Part shown: positions 21,058 through 28,269 of the stretch, piece after piece
Position numbering within the stretch: position 1 is the stretch's first letter
Layout of the letters: the number at the start of each line of letters is the position of its first letter
Assembly: GCF_004323595.1 (NCBI RefSeq)
Contig: NZ_AP019373.1
Coordinates: 682,001 to 746,000, forward strand
DNA length: 64,000 bases
Direction of reading: 5' to 3'
From: Sulfuricystis thermophila
Lineage (GTDB): Bacteria; Pseudomonadota; Gammaproteobacteria; Burkholderiales; Rhodocyclaceae
The notes under the pieces: model-generated
The model's database searches: none
Told to the model about the DNA's origin: nothing
Seen by the model: only the letters and a program-made list of their open reading frames with translations
Program-made: the position numbers and the translations under genes

Positions 21058-21187
21058 GCCGAGATGGCGGAATCGGTAGACGCAGCGGACTCACAACCGG
21101 CATCGCCGGTTCAGGCTAACGTGAGCAAAGCGAACGTTAAGCGCGGCGTGAGCCGCGCGGCCGAAGCCAAAATCCGCGGCGGATTTT
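21058..21187 (+). pseudogene. Broken tRNA-Leu 5' half followed by four consecutive hairpins
   Basis: Positions 21058-21093 are an exact 36-nt copy of the 5' half of the intact tRNA-Leu(CAA) at 21214, breaking off inside the anticodon loop. The T-arm and acceptor 3' strand are missing. Four perfect hairpins follow in succession: AACCGGC/GCCGGTT (21095-21111), TAACGT/ACGTTA (21117-21139), GCGCGGC/GCCGCGC with a GTGA loop (21141-21158), and AAAATCCGC/GCGGATTTT (21169-21187). The last stem repeats the 3' side of the real anticodon arm and ends in a short T run. It could be a tRNA remnant, a processed structured RNA, or a terminator array. Confidence 0.65.
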
Positions 21188-21213
21188 GAACGATAAAATG
21201 AAAGTCCATCTTT

Positions 21214-21300
21214 GCCGAGATGGCGGAATCGGTAGACGCAGCGGACTCAAAATCCGCCGGTGGTGACACTGTGAGGGTTCGAGTCCCTCTCTCGGCACCA
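21214..21300 (+). tRNA. tRNA-Leu, anticodon CAA
   Basis: An 87-nt class II tRNA with acceptor strands GCCGAGA and TCTCGGC and encoded CCA. The anticodon stem GCGGA/TCCGC frames the loop CTCAAAA with CAA at 21248-21250, reading TTG. A variable arm and the T-arm GGTTCGAGTCC are present. A partial copy lies 156 nt upstream. Confidence 0.96.
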
Positions 21301-21392
21301 AAAATAATGCTTTTCAAGGGAATAAGCTTTAGGTAAGCTGGCACGGTTTTTCAAACCGCACATCAACCCACACAAACACGAGGAGCATGCCC

Positions 21393-21689
21393 ATGAACAA
21401 ATCCGAACTGATCGAAGCCACCGCGAAAGCCGCCGACATTTCCAAGGCTGCAGCCGACCGTGCCCTGTCCGCCGCCATCAATGCCGTCGTCAAGGCGGTT
21501 GCCAAAGGCGAGACCGTCACCCTCGTCGGTTTCGGCACCTTCAAACCGGCCAAACGCGCTGCGCGTACTGGCAAGAACCCGAAGACGGGCGCTCCGTTGA
21601 AGATTCCCGCCACGACGGTGCCGAAGTTCACCGCGGGCGCCAGCTTCAAGGCCGCCGTTGCAGGCAAGAAGGCCGCAAAGAAGAAGTAA
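21393..21689 (+). CDS. hupB: HU-family nucleoid protein
   Basis: Small basic DNA-bending protein. The 98 residues follow the HU fold: MNKSELIEATAKAADISKAA helices, then VTLVGFGTFKPAKRAARTGKNP, the beta-arm region, and KIPATTVPKFTAGASFKAAV, with a lysine-rich tail (KKAAKKK) more typical of some betaproteobacteria. A GAGGAG box lies too close to the ATG at 21387 but 7 nt from ATG 21393, so the latter is chosen. A strong terminator follows. Confidence 0.95.
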   Translation: MNKSELIEATAKAADISKAAADRALSAAINAVVKAVAKGETVTLVGFGTFKPAKRAARTGKNPKTGAPLKIPATTVPKFTAGASFKAAVAGKKAAKKK

Positions 21690-21708
21690 TCGCCAGATTT
21701 CGAAATGC

Positions 21709-21738
21709 AAAAAGGCCAGCCCGCGGGCTGGCCTTTTT
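21709..21738 (+). terminator. Rho-independent terminator after HU gene
   Basis: A near-perfect hairpin, AAAAAGGCCAGCC pairing with GGCTGGCCTTTTT, closes 20 nt after the HU stop. The flanking A and T runs make it usable on both strands, so it may also end the convergent lipoprotein transcript. Confidence 0.88.
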
Positions 21739-21775
21739 GCTGCTGCGCCTCGTGCGAGGCGCAGCGACCGAAGAA

Positions 21776-22042
21776 TTACTTCTTCTCTTCGGCGGGCTTG
21801 GCGGCGTCGGCCGGAGCGGCAGCCGGGGCAGCACCTTCGGCGGGCTTGGCGGCATCGGCCGGAGCGGCGGCAGGCGCAGCGCCTTCGGCGGGCTTGGCGG
21901 CGTCAGCCGGAGCCGGGGCGGGTGCCGGAGCAGCGGCCGGAGCCGGAGCAGGCGCGGGGGCCGGGGCAGGCGGAGCTTCAGTCTTGCCGCAGGCGGCCAG
22001 GGCCAGAGCAGTCAGGGTAACGAGGAGGAGAGATTTATTCAT
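21776..22042 (-). CDS. Small Ala/Pro-rich lipoprotein with 16-residue repeats
   Basis: An 88-residue lipoprotein precursor. The signal MNKSLLLVTLTALALAAC ends in a clear lipobox (LAAC) and is followed by a Pro-Ala stretch, then the repeat ADAAKPAEGAAPAAAP about 2.5 times, ending PAEEKK. The mature part is low complexity and likely extended and disordered, as in periplasmic spacer lipoproteins. No catalytic role can be inferred. An AAAAGGA box precedes the ATG. Such genes are often missed or variable in repeat number between strains. Confidence 0.75.
   Translation of the reverse strand: MNKSLLLVTLTALALAACGKTEAPPAPAPAPAPAPAAAPAPAPAPADAAKPAEGAAPAAAPADAAKPAEGAAPAAAPADAAKPAEEKK
21790..21915. repeat. 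48-bp in-frame tandem repeat
   Basis: Units begin at 21790, 21838 and 21886, each starting CGGCGGGCTTGGCGGC. There are about 2.6 copies, all within the lipoprotein coding region. The 48-bp period keeps the reading frame, so copy-number change would alter protein length without frameshift. Confidence 0.85.
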
Positions 22043-22082
22043 GGTGGTTTCCTTTTAGTGACGAAGGGTTGTGAGTTGCACG

Positions 22083-22114
22083 AAAACTTCGCTATCGATA
22101 ACTCTCCAGCGAAG
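22083..22114 (-). terminator. Possible terminator for the hoxFUYHW transcript
   Basis: On the minus strand, stem CTTCGCT/AGCGAAG (22087-22093 with 22108-22114) with a 14-nt loop is followed by TTTT, 18 nt after the hoxW stop. The large loop makes it a weak prediction. Confidence 0.4.
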
Positions 22115-22131
22115 AAAAAGTTGACTCGTAG

Positions 22132-22584
22132 TTATTTTAACCATTTCGTAGCCCATTGCAGCGCTGCGGCAAGGTGACGCAGCGCAGCCGCCGAACAAGG
22201 GGCACCCAGCGCGAAGGACTCGCCGCGGATCTGCAGCAGAAAGCAGGGCGGTGGCGGGGTGCCGTAAAAATCTTCATAAACGCGTAGCAGGCCATACGGA
22301 TCGAGGGCATGGGTGAAGTCAGGTGCCACGGCCGGGGCCGAGGTCAGGCGCTCGACGGCGTAAGGCGCCGTGGCCGTGATGCTGGCATCGACGAACAACA
22401 CGCGCTCCCGGCCGGCGAGATCGAGCGCGTGCTCCGGATGCAGTTGAAAGTCGGTGAGACACTCGATCCCTGGCAGTCTCAGCGCTTCGATGTGCTCGAC
22501 AAGCATGGGCCCCAGCGCATCGTCGCCGCGCGAAGGATTGCCCCAACCAAAGATCAGGATGGGCGCGGTCAAGGGTGCAAACAA
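22132..22584 (-). CDS. hoxW: Hydrogenase maturation protease for the NAD-linked enzyme (HoxW)
   Basis: Endopeptidase of the HyaD/HybD/HoxW family that trims the C-terminal extension of the hydrogenase large subunit after nickel insertion. The 150 residues begin ILIFGWGNPSRGDDALGPML, where the Asp is a nickel-sensing ligand, and include LLFVDASITA-like text (VLFVDASITATAPYAVER) and HALDPYGLL. It follows hoxH with a 16-nt overlap if TTG 22584 is the start; TTG 22572 would give a TTGA overlap with the hoxH stop and is a good alternative. The cognate target is HoxH. Confidence 0.9.
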   Translation of the reverse strand: MFAPLTAPILIFGWGNPSRGDDALGPMLVEHIEALRLPGIECLTDFQLHPEHALDLAGRERVLFVDASITATAPYAVERLTSAPAVAPDFTHALDPYGLLRVYEDFYGTPPPPCFLLQIRGESFALGAPCSAAALRHLAAALQWATKWLK

Positions 22585-24032
22585 CGGCCAAGCGGATCGC
22601 GCACCAGCCGCTCACGTGCCGTGCCGTCAGCGCCGAGGATTTCCACTTCGAGGGGCATCCGGCCCAGCGCATGGGTCGCGCAGGACAGACAGGGATCGAA
22701 GGCGCGGATCGCGACTTCGACGTGATTGAGCAGGCCTTCGGTGATCTGTTGGCCGTCGAGATACTGATGGGCGACGGCAAGGATCGCCTCGTTCATCGCC
22801 TGGTTGTTGTGGGTGGTCGAGACGATCAGGTTGGCGCGGATCACCAGATCGTTTTCATCGACGCGGTAGTGGTGGATCAGCGTGCCGCGCGGCGCTTCGA
22901 TCACGCCGACGCCGCGCTCCTGCCGCTCGCCGCTGGCCAGCAATTCCTTGCCGCAGATGTCCTCGTCGTGGAGCAGTTCCTTGATGGTCTCGGCGGCATG
23001 GAGCATTTCGATCATGCGTGCCCAGTGGTAGCCCAGCGTGGCGCCGGCGGCCCGACCGTCGTCGAAGGCGAGGAATTCCCGGCGTTCGTGGTCGGCCAGC
23101 GGCGTCGGGATGAAGTCGCAGAGCGTGACGCGCGCCAGCGGCCCGACACGGTACCAGCCGCGCTCGGCATCGCCCAGGGCCTTGAAGAAGGGGAATTTCA
23201 TGTAGCTCCAGGGTTTCACGTCTTCGCCGATGAACTCCCAATAGCGCCGGTAGTCGGCATGATCGAACAGTGTCGCACCATTGCTCAGACGCGCACGGAG
23301 TCCGCCCTCATAGAGGTCCATCGCCCCCGAAGGGGCGACGAGGCTCATCGCCGGCGCGGAAAAACGGGCGAAATCGCGGTAGTGCTCGCGATGGGTTTCG
23401 AACAGGCGCTTGACGAGCTCGACGGCCTCACGCGACCAGCCGATGATGGTGTAGATGTCTTTGAGCAACGCGGCGCGTTCGTCCTGGCTGAGCGATTTGT
23501 TGACGCCGCCGGGGATGGCGCCGGTGCCGTGGATGCGTTTGCCGGCCGTCAGGCGGATCACTTCCTGGCCATATTTGCGGATCAGCACGCCTTTGCGGGC
23601 GATCTCGGGATGGCTGGCCGCCAGGCCGACGATGTTGCGCTTCGCCCTCTCGGCATCGAAACCGAACAGCAGGTCGGGCGAGGCGAGATAGAAGAAATGC
23701 AGCGCGTGCGATTGCAGGATCTGGCCATAGTGCATCAGGCGGCGGATCTTCTCGGCGGTCGGCGGGATGCGGCTGCCGACGATCATGTCCATCGCCTTGG
23801 CGGCGGCCAGATGGTGCGAGACCGGGCAGATGCCGCACAGGCGCTCGACCATCACTGGCACTTCCCAATACGGGCGCCCTTCGATGAATTTCTCGAAGCC
23901 GCGGAATTCGACGATGTGCAGCCGTGCCTGACACACGCGCTCGTGCTCGTCGAGCAGCAGCGTCACCTTGCCGTGCCCTTCGACGCGCGAGAGCGGATCG
24001 ATGGCGATGCGTTTGAGTGGGGCGTCAGTCAT
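22569..24032 (-). CDS. hoxH: NAD-reducing hydrogenase large subunit HoxH
   Basis: Catalytic [NiFe] subunit of the group 3d NAD-linked hydrogenase. The 487 residues carry both nickel-binding pairs, RLCGICPVSHH near the N-terminus and DPCLSCATHA near the C-terminus. About 30 residues follow the cleavage-site histidine, so the extension removed by HoxW is present. DPLSRVEGHGKV is the large-subunit signature. It is co-transcribed in the order hoxF-U-Y-H-W with overlaps throughout. A variant 24-bp repeat copy falls in the cleaved C-terminal tail, read as LGADGTA. Confidence 0.96.
   Translation of the reverse strand: MTDAPLKRIAIDPLSRVEGHGKVTLLLDEHERVCQARLHIVEFRGFEKFIEGRPYWEVPVMVERLCGICPVSHHLAAAKAMDMIVGSRIPPTAEKIRRLMHYGQILQSHALHFFYLASPDLLFGFDAERAKRNIVGLAASHPEIARKGVLIRKYGQEVIRLTAGKRIHGTGAIPGGVNKSLSQDERAALLKDIYTIIGWSREAVELVKRLFETHREHYRDFARFSAPAMSLVAPSGAMDLYEGGLRARLSNGATLFDHADYRRYWEFIGEDVKPWSYMKFPFFKALGDAERGWYRVGPLARVTLCDFIPTPLADHERREFLAFDDGRAAGATLGYHWARMIEMLHAAETIKELLHDEDICGKELLASGERQERGVGVIEAPRGTLIHHYRVDENDLVIRANLIVSTTHNNQAMNEAILAVAHQYLDGQQITEGLLNHVEVAIRAFDPCLSCATHALGRMPLEVEILGADGTARERLVRDPLGRCLHP
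22617..22640 (-). repeat. 24-bp dispersed repeat, degenerate copy 7
   Basis: 19 of 24 positions match. It shares the variant core GGCGCTGACGGCACGGCA with the copy in mtnB at 63905. It lies in hoxH, within the region encoding the tail removed on maturation. Confidence 0.5.
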
Positions 24033-24573
24033 AGTGCAGCAAGCCGTGTCCCAATGTCGGCGTGCGTCCGGCGATCAGGTCGGTGAGGAATTTCCAGATC
24101 GCATCACCGGATGGGGGGCAGCCGGGCAGGAAGTAATCGACCTTCACCACTTCGTGGATCGGGTGCACCTGGTTGAGCGGCAGCGGCAGTTCGGGATCGT
24201 TCGGAATGTGTGCGCCGCGGGCGAGCCCACCTTCGGTTTCATAGACCGCTTCGAGGATGTCGCGCAGGTCGAGATGGTTGCGCTGCGCCGGCAGACCGCC
24301 ATTCACCGCACAGGCGCCGACGGCGACGAGGATCTTGCAGTTCTTGCGGAATTCGCGCAGCACATGGACGTTTTCCGCGTTGCACACACCGCCCTCGATG
24401 ATGCCGAGATCGCAGGGGCCGCAGCGCTTGATGTCGGTGAGCGGTGTGCGGTCGAACTCGACCAGTTCGAGGAGCGTGAACAACCGCTCGTCGATGTCGA
24501 GCAACGACATGTGGCAGCCGAAACAACCGGCCAGCGAGGTGGTCGCGACACGCAGCTTGCGGGTGTCGTTCAC
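24025..24573 (-). CDS. hoxY: NAD-reducing hydrogenase small subunit HoxY
   Basis: Small [4Fe-4S] subunit that docks on HoxH. The 182 residues contain TTSLAGCFGCHMSLLDIDER for the proximal cluster, plus RCGPCDLGIIEGGVCN, VAVGACAVNGGLP and YFLPGCPPSGDAIW. The gene is hidden within a longer open frame. The real start is GTG 24573, which has a GAGGAGG box 7 nt upstream and overlaps the hoxU stop (GTGA). The 3' end overlaps hoxH by 8 nt. Confidence 0.95.
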   Translation of the reverse strand: MNDTRKLRVATTSLAGCFGCHMSLLDIDERLFTLLELVEFDRTPLTDIKRCGPCDLGIIEGGVCNAENVHVLREFRKNCKILVAVGACAVNGGLPAQRNHLDLRDILEAVYETEGGLARGAHIPNDPELPLPLNQVHPIHEVVKVDYFLPGCPPSGDAIWKFLTDLIAGRTPTLGHGLLHYD

Positions 24574-25283
24574 CGTTTTTCCTCCTCTGGGTGCGCAAGC
24601 GAGACCGGGGCGAGGTCGTATTTGCGCTGGCCATACGGGACGCCGAAGCCGACGCGCTTTTTCAGGATCACGCCGACCGGGCAGACGTTCGCGGCGTGGT
24701 CGGTGAGCGCGAAATCGGTGTCGGCGAGCCGCCCGGATGCGCTGTTGATGATCACCTTGCGGCCACGCATGCCGCGTCCGCCCATCACGAAGACGAATTT
24801 GCCGTCGCGCGCCGAGGCCTGCTCGCAGAGCGAGCAGAGGATGCAGCGGTTGAAGTCGAGCAGCACGTCCGGATGCGAGGCGTCGACCGGCCGGTTGGGA
24901 TAGAAATGATCGAAATGCGGCCCCATCATGCCCAGCTCGTAGGCGGTGGCCTGCAGCAGGCATTGACCGCTTTTCTCGCAGGAAGGGCAGAAATGGTTGC
25001 CCTCGACGAACAGCATCTGCAATAGCATGCGGCGCTGTTCATCGAGCTCGGGGGTACGGTTGGCGACCTCCATGCCGTTCATGGCCTGCGTGGTGCAGGC
25101 CGAGACGAGACGGCCGCCGATGCTCACCGTGCACAGCCGGCACGAGCCATGCGGCTTGTAGTCCGGATGCCAGCACAGATGGGGAATGTAGCGCCCGGCG
25201 GCGTGAGCCGCCTGCAGGAGGGTCTGTCCGGGGGTGAAGGGTACCGCCACGCCGTCGAGGAAAAAGCGCTCTGCATTCGCCAT
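24570..25283 (-). CDS. hoxU: NAD-reducing hydrogenase diaphorase subunit HoxU
   Basis: Iron-sulfur electron-transfer subunit of the diaphorase half, homologous to the NuoG N-terminus. The 237 residues carry a [2Fe-2S] ferredoxin-like domain (HLCWHPDYKPHGSCRLCTVS), the HFCPSCEKSGQC motif and CILCSLCEQASARDGKFVF. ATG 25283 (MANAERFFLDGV) is chosen since an upstream Met would overlap hoxF. Confidence 0.95.
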   Translation of the reverse strand: MANAERFFLDGVAVPFTPGQTLLQAAHAAGRYIPHLCWHPDYKPHGSCRLCTVSIGGRLVSACTTQAMNGMEVANRTPELDEQRRMLLQMLFVEGNHFCPSCEKSGQCLLQATAYELGMMGPHFDHFYPNRPVDASHPDVLLDFNRCILCSLCEQASARDGKFVFVMGGRGMRGRKVIINSASGRLADTDFALTDHAANVCPVGVILKKRVGFGVPYGQRKYDLAPVSLAHPEEEKR

Positions 25284-25287
25284 CGTT

Positions 25288-27081
25288 TCAGCTTTCGGCA
25301 AGGTGCGCGCCGGCATCGTCGCGGCCGGTCATCTGGCGCGCCTGGGACAGTTCCGCATCGAGATCGAAGGCCGGTTCGAAATCGAGCGATTTGAGACGCC
25401 GTTCATACGCCGGGCGGAATTTCGTCAGCGTCTCGAAGATCGGATTGCAGGCCGAATGACCCAAGCCGCAGTGGGCGGTGCCCGCCAGCAAGCGATGGAG
25501 CCGCGGCAGTTCCTGGAGGTCGTATTGCGAACCGCGGCCGGCGGCGATCTTGTCCATCAGCCGGGCATTGATCTGCGTGCCGACACGGCAGGGGGTGCAA
25601 AAGCCGCAGGATTCGTGGGCGAAGAAATGCGCGAAATTCCTCGCCACCTCGAACATGTCGCGCGTGCAATCGAAAACCATCAGCGCGCCGGCGGTGGGCA
25701 CGTCCTCGAAACACAGCCGACGGTCGAGCTCCTCGCCGCTCAAGGTCGTTCCCGAAGGACCGGAGACCTGCACGCCCTGCACACAGTTTCTCACGCCGGC
25801 GGCATCGAGCGCCTCGGCCAGCGTGACGCCGAACGGAAACTCATAGACGCCGGGATGCGCGACGTCGCCGGAGATCGACAGCAGCTTGCTGCCCGTCGAT
25901 TGCGGCGTGCCGATCGCGGCGAACCAGGCCGCGCCCTGTTCCGCGATGCGCGCGGCGCAGGCGAAGGTTTCGACGTTGTTGACGATCGTCGGCTGACCGA
26001 GGTAGCCCTTCGTCACCGGAAACGGCGGCCGCAGGCGCGGCCGGCCCGGCTTGCCCTCGAGCGACTCGATCAGCGCGGATTCCTCGCCGCAGACGTAGGC
26101 GCCGGCGCCGAGGTGGATCTCGATGTCGAAATCGAAGCCATCCCGGCCGAGAATCTTTCTGCCGAGCAGTCCCTGCGCGCGCCGCCGTTCGAGGACGGCT
26201 GCGAGGGCTTCGAGCAGGTAACGGTATTCGCCGCGCAGATAGAGGAATCCTCGCCGCGCGCCGACGACGAACGCAGCGAGCGTCATGCCTTCGAAGACGA
26301 GATCGGCATAGGAATTCAGCAACACGCGATCCTTGAACGTGCCGGGCTCGCCTTCGTCGGCATTGCAGACCACGACGCGTGTCTGGCCGGCTTCGAGCGG
26401 CGCATCGCGGCAGGCCTGCCACTTGCGTGCGGTGGGAAAGCCCGCGCCGCCGCGGCCGCGCAGACCCGCTGCGGCGATTTCGGCGAGCTGCGCTTCGGGC
26501 CCGCGCGCCCATGCTGCCGAAAGCGCCGCGCCCGGCACGAACGCCTCACCCAGCAAGGGGCCAGTGCGGCGCAGATTGTCCTCCACCCGGAACCATTCCG
26601 CCGGCCACTCGGCGAGTGGCACACGGTCGCGGATCAGTGCAGCCATCGCGTCGACCCGCTCGGGCGTCATCCGCGTCACGGTGCGGTAATTGACCAGCAG
26701 GGCCGGCCCCTGGTCGCCCATGCCGATGTCCGAGGTCGTATGCACGAATACCAGACCGTCTTCGGACAGCCGTCCCGGTTCGAGCCACAGCGCTTCGCAC
26801 AGCCGCTGCATCAAGTCCTGGCTGCCCGCCATGCGGTCGATGATGTTGTCCGACCAGAGCAGGCAGTATTGGCCGCGCGGCCGTAGATGGAAAAAACTGT
26901 AGAACGCCGCGGTGGCCTCGACCTTGGCGCGCGGCCAGCCGACGCCCTGGGCGATCCGGGTGATGGTTTCAGGCGCGAGCCAGCCCAGCGCTTCCTGGGT
27001 TTCGCGCAGGATCTGCATCAGACGAGTGCCGTCGTGATGGTGACGGGTAAGCACCCGGTCGATTGCGTCGAGGCGGTTCAT
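25288..27081 (-). CDS. hoxF: NAD-reducing hydrogenase diaphorase subunit HoxF
   Basis: Flavoprotein that passes electrons from hydrogen to NAD. The 597 residues combine a NuoE-like N-terminal domain (DAIDRVLTRHHHDGTRLMQI) with a NuoF-like domain. NADH and FMN sites are GLRGRGGAGFPTARKW and GAGAYVCGEESALIESLEGK, and the C-terminal [4Fe-4S] motif is ESCGFCTPCRVG. The start at 27081 (MNRLDAIDR) is preferred, with a second possible Met at 27093. The open frame continues far upstream only as a shadow of other genes. Only 48 nt separate it from the divergent phosphatase gene, so the promoter must be compact. Confidence 0.95.
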   Translation of the reverse strand: MNRLDAIDRVLTRHHHDGTRLMQILRETQEALGWLAPETITRIAQGVGWPRAKVEATAAFYSFFHLRPRGQYCLLWSDNIIDRMAGSQDLMQRLCEALWLEPGRLSEDGLVFVHTTSDIGMGDQGPALLVNYRTVTRMTPERVDAMAALIRDRVPLAEWPAEWFRVEDNLRRTGPLLGEAFVPGAALSAAWARGPEAQLAEIAAAGLRGRGGAGFPTARKWQACRDAPLEAGQTRVVVCNADEGEPGTFKDRVLLNSYADLVFEGMTLAAFVVGARRGFLYLRGEYRYLLEALAAVLERRRAQGLLGRKILGRDGFDFDIEIHLGAGAYVCGEESALIESLEGKPGRPRLRPPFPVTKGYLGQPTIVNNVETFACAARIAEQGAAWFAAIGTPQSTGSKLLSISGDVAHPGVYEFPFGVTLAEALDAAGVRNCVQGVQVSGPSGTTLSGEELDRRLCFEDVPTAGALMVFDCTRDMFEVARNFAHFFAHESCGFCTPCRVGTQINARLMDKIAAGRGSQYDLQELPRLHRLLAGTAHCGLGHSACNPIFETLTKFRPAYERRLKSLDFEPAFDLDAELSQARQMTGRDDAGAHLAES

Positions 27082-27129
27082 GGCTGCTAGCATAATCCAG
27101 TTTCGTGTCATTTTCGGGAAAGGACGGCG

Positions 27130-27987
27130 ATGCGCATCCTGAGCTGGAACATCCAATGGGGCCGCGGGCTCGATGGCCGCGTCGATCTGGCGCGCATCGC
27201 CGAGGAGGCGCGCAACTTCGATGCCGAGGTCTATTGCTTCCAGGAAGTGGCGGTGAATCACCCTGGCTTGGCCGGGATGCCGCCGGGTCAGCTCGACCAG
27301 GTCGCGGTGCTGCGCGGCCTGTTTCTTGGTTACGAGGCCGCCTTCGGCGCCGACAGCGATTTGCCGGACGGTCTGGGCGGCCGGCGGCTGTTTGGCAACC
27401 TGATCCTCTCGCGGCGGCCCATGCTGCAAATTTTCCGTCATCTCCTGCCCTGGCCGGCGGAAGCCGCAGTGCCCAGCATGCAGCGCATCGCCGTCGAAGC
27501 GGTGATCGAGGCGCCGGAATTCCCCGGCGGCGCATTGCGCGTGATCACCACGCATCTCGAGTATTACTCGGCGAGCCAGCGTGCAGCGCAATGTGCGGCG
27601 CTGCGAGCGATCGCCGATACCGGCTGGCGCCATGCCGTTTCGCCTCGTTCCGCGGCGGATACCGACGCGCCGTTCGCGGTGCTGCCGCGCGGCGAGGGCT
27701 GTGTGATCTGTGGCGATTTCAACGCGCCGGTCGGCGCGCCGGAGCAGGCAGCGCTCACCGCGACGCATGATGCGCCGGCACTCGTCAATGCCTGGAGCGT
27801 CGTGCACGGTGCCGCCCCGCCAGCGCCGACTTTCGGCGTCCATGAGCGGCGCTATGTCGAAGCCCCGGCCTGCTACGACATCTTCTTCGTCGGCGCAAAC
27901 ATCGCCGAGCGGGTGACGGGTGTCGAGGTCGATCTCGGCAGCACCGCGTCGGATCATCAGCCGGTGGTGTTGAGGTTGGCGGATTAG
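27130..27987 (+). CDS. Endonuclease/exonuclease/phosphatase family protein
   Basis: A 285-residue cytosolic protein with the DNase I-like fold: RILSWNIQWGRGLDGRVD at the N-terminus, CFQEVAVNH, CVICGDFNAPVG, and a C-terminal TASDHQPVVLRL, which supply the metal and catalytic His/Asp residues of the EEP superfamily. The substrate (nucleic acid, inositol phosphate or lipid) is not evident. It is divergent from hoxF and 30 nt before hypC, within the hydrogenase cluster, with no known hydrogenase role. It contains a copy of the 24-bp repeat, read as APPAPTFG. Confidence 0.88.
   Translation: MRILSWNIQWGRGLDGRVDLARIAEEARNFDAEVYCFQEVAVNHPGLAGMPPGQLDQVAVLRGLFLGYEAAFGADSDLPDGLGGRRLFGNLILSRRPMLQIFRHLLPWPAEAAVPSMQRIAVEAVIEAPEFPGGALRVITTHLEYYSASQRAAQCAALRAIADTGWRHAVSPRSAADTDAPFAVLPRGEGCVICGDFNAPVGAPEQAALTATHDAPALVNAWSVVHGAAPPAPTFGVHERRYVEAPACYDIFFVGANIAERVTGVEVDLGSTASDHQPVVLRLAD
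27810..27833 (-). repeat. 24-bp dispersed repeat, copy 8
   Basis: 23 of 24 positions match. It lies inside the EEP-family gene, antisense to it, translated as APPAPTF. Confidence 0.85.
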
Positions 27988-28017
27988 AATCGGCAAAAAG
28001 CTTCCTGGAGTGGATCC

Positions 28018-28269
28018 ATGTGCCTTGCCATCCCTGCCCGCGTCGTCGAGATGCCCGATCCGGAGACTGCCATCGTCGATCTCGGCGGCGTCAAGAAAGC
28101 CATTTCGCTTGCTTTGGTGGAGGATGTGGCGGTCGGTGATTACGTGATCGTGCATGTCGGCTTTGCGCTCAACAAGCTGAATCCGGAAGAGGCCGAGAAG
28201 ACGCTCGCGCTGTTCGCCGAGATGGGCGATCTGGTGGCTGCGCAGGATGGCGCGGCGGGCAGCGCATGA
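28018..28269 (+). CDS. hypC: Hydrogenase maturation chaperone HypC
   Basis: An 83-residue chaperone that, with HypD, carries the Fe(CN)2CO unit to the large subunit. It starts MCLAIPARVVEM with the essential Cys2, and contains the beta-barrel core VGDYVIVHVGFALNKL. A TAGAAT box lies 27 nt upstream of the ATG. It overlaps hypD by 4 nt (ATGA). Confidence 0.96.
   Translation: MCLAIPARVVEMPDPETAIVDLGGVKKAISLALVEDVAVGDYVIVHVGFALNKLNPEEAEKTLALFAEMGDLVAAQDGAAGSA

Noticed and set aside
21094-21168. A group I intron in a tRNA-Leu anticodon loop
   Set aside because: The insert is only about 75 nt, lacks group I core elements, and no 3' half of the tRNA follows it.
21790-21915. A CRISPR-like array
   Set aside because: The repeat units are contiguous, have no unique spacers, and are in frame within a lipoprotein gene. 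No cas genes are in the window.
27082-28155. An upstream in-frame extension of hoxF by about 358 codons
   Set aside because: It runs antisense through the EEP gene and hypC. HoxF family similarity begins at 27081, and no HoxF is known with such a domain.
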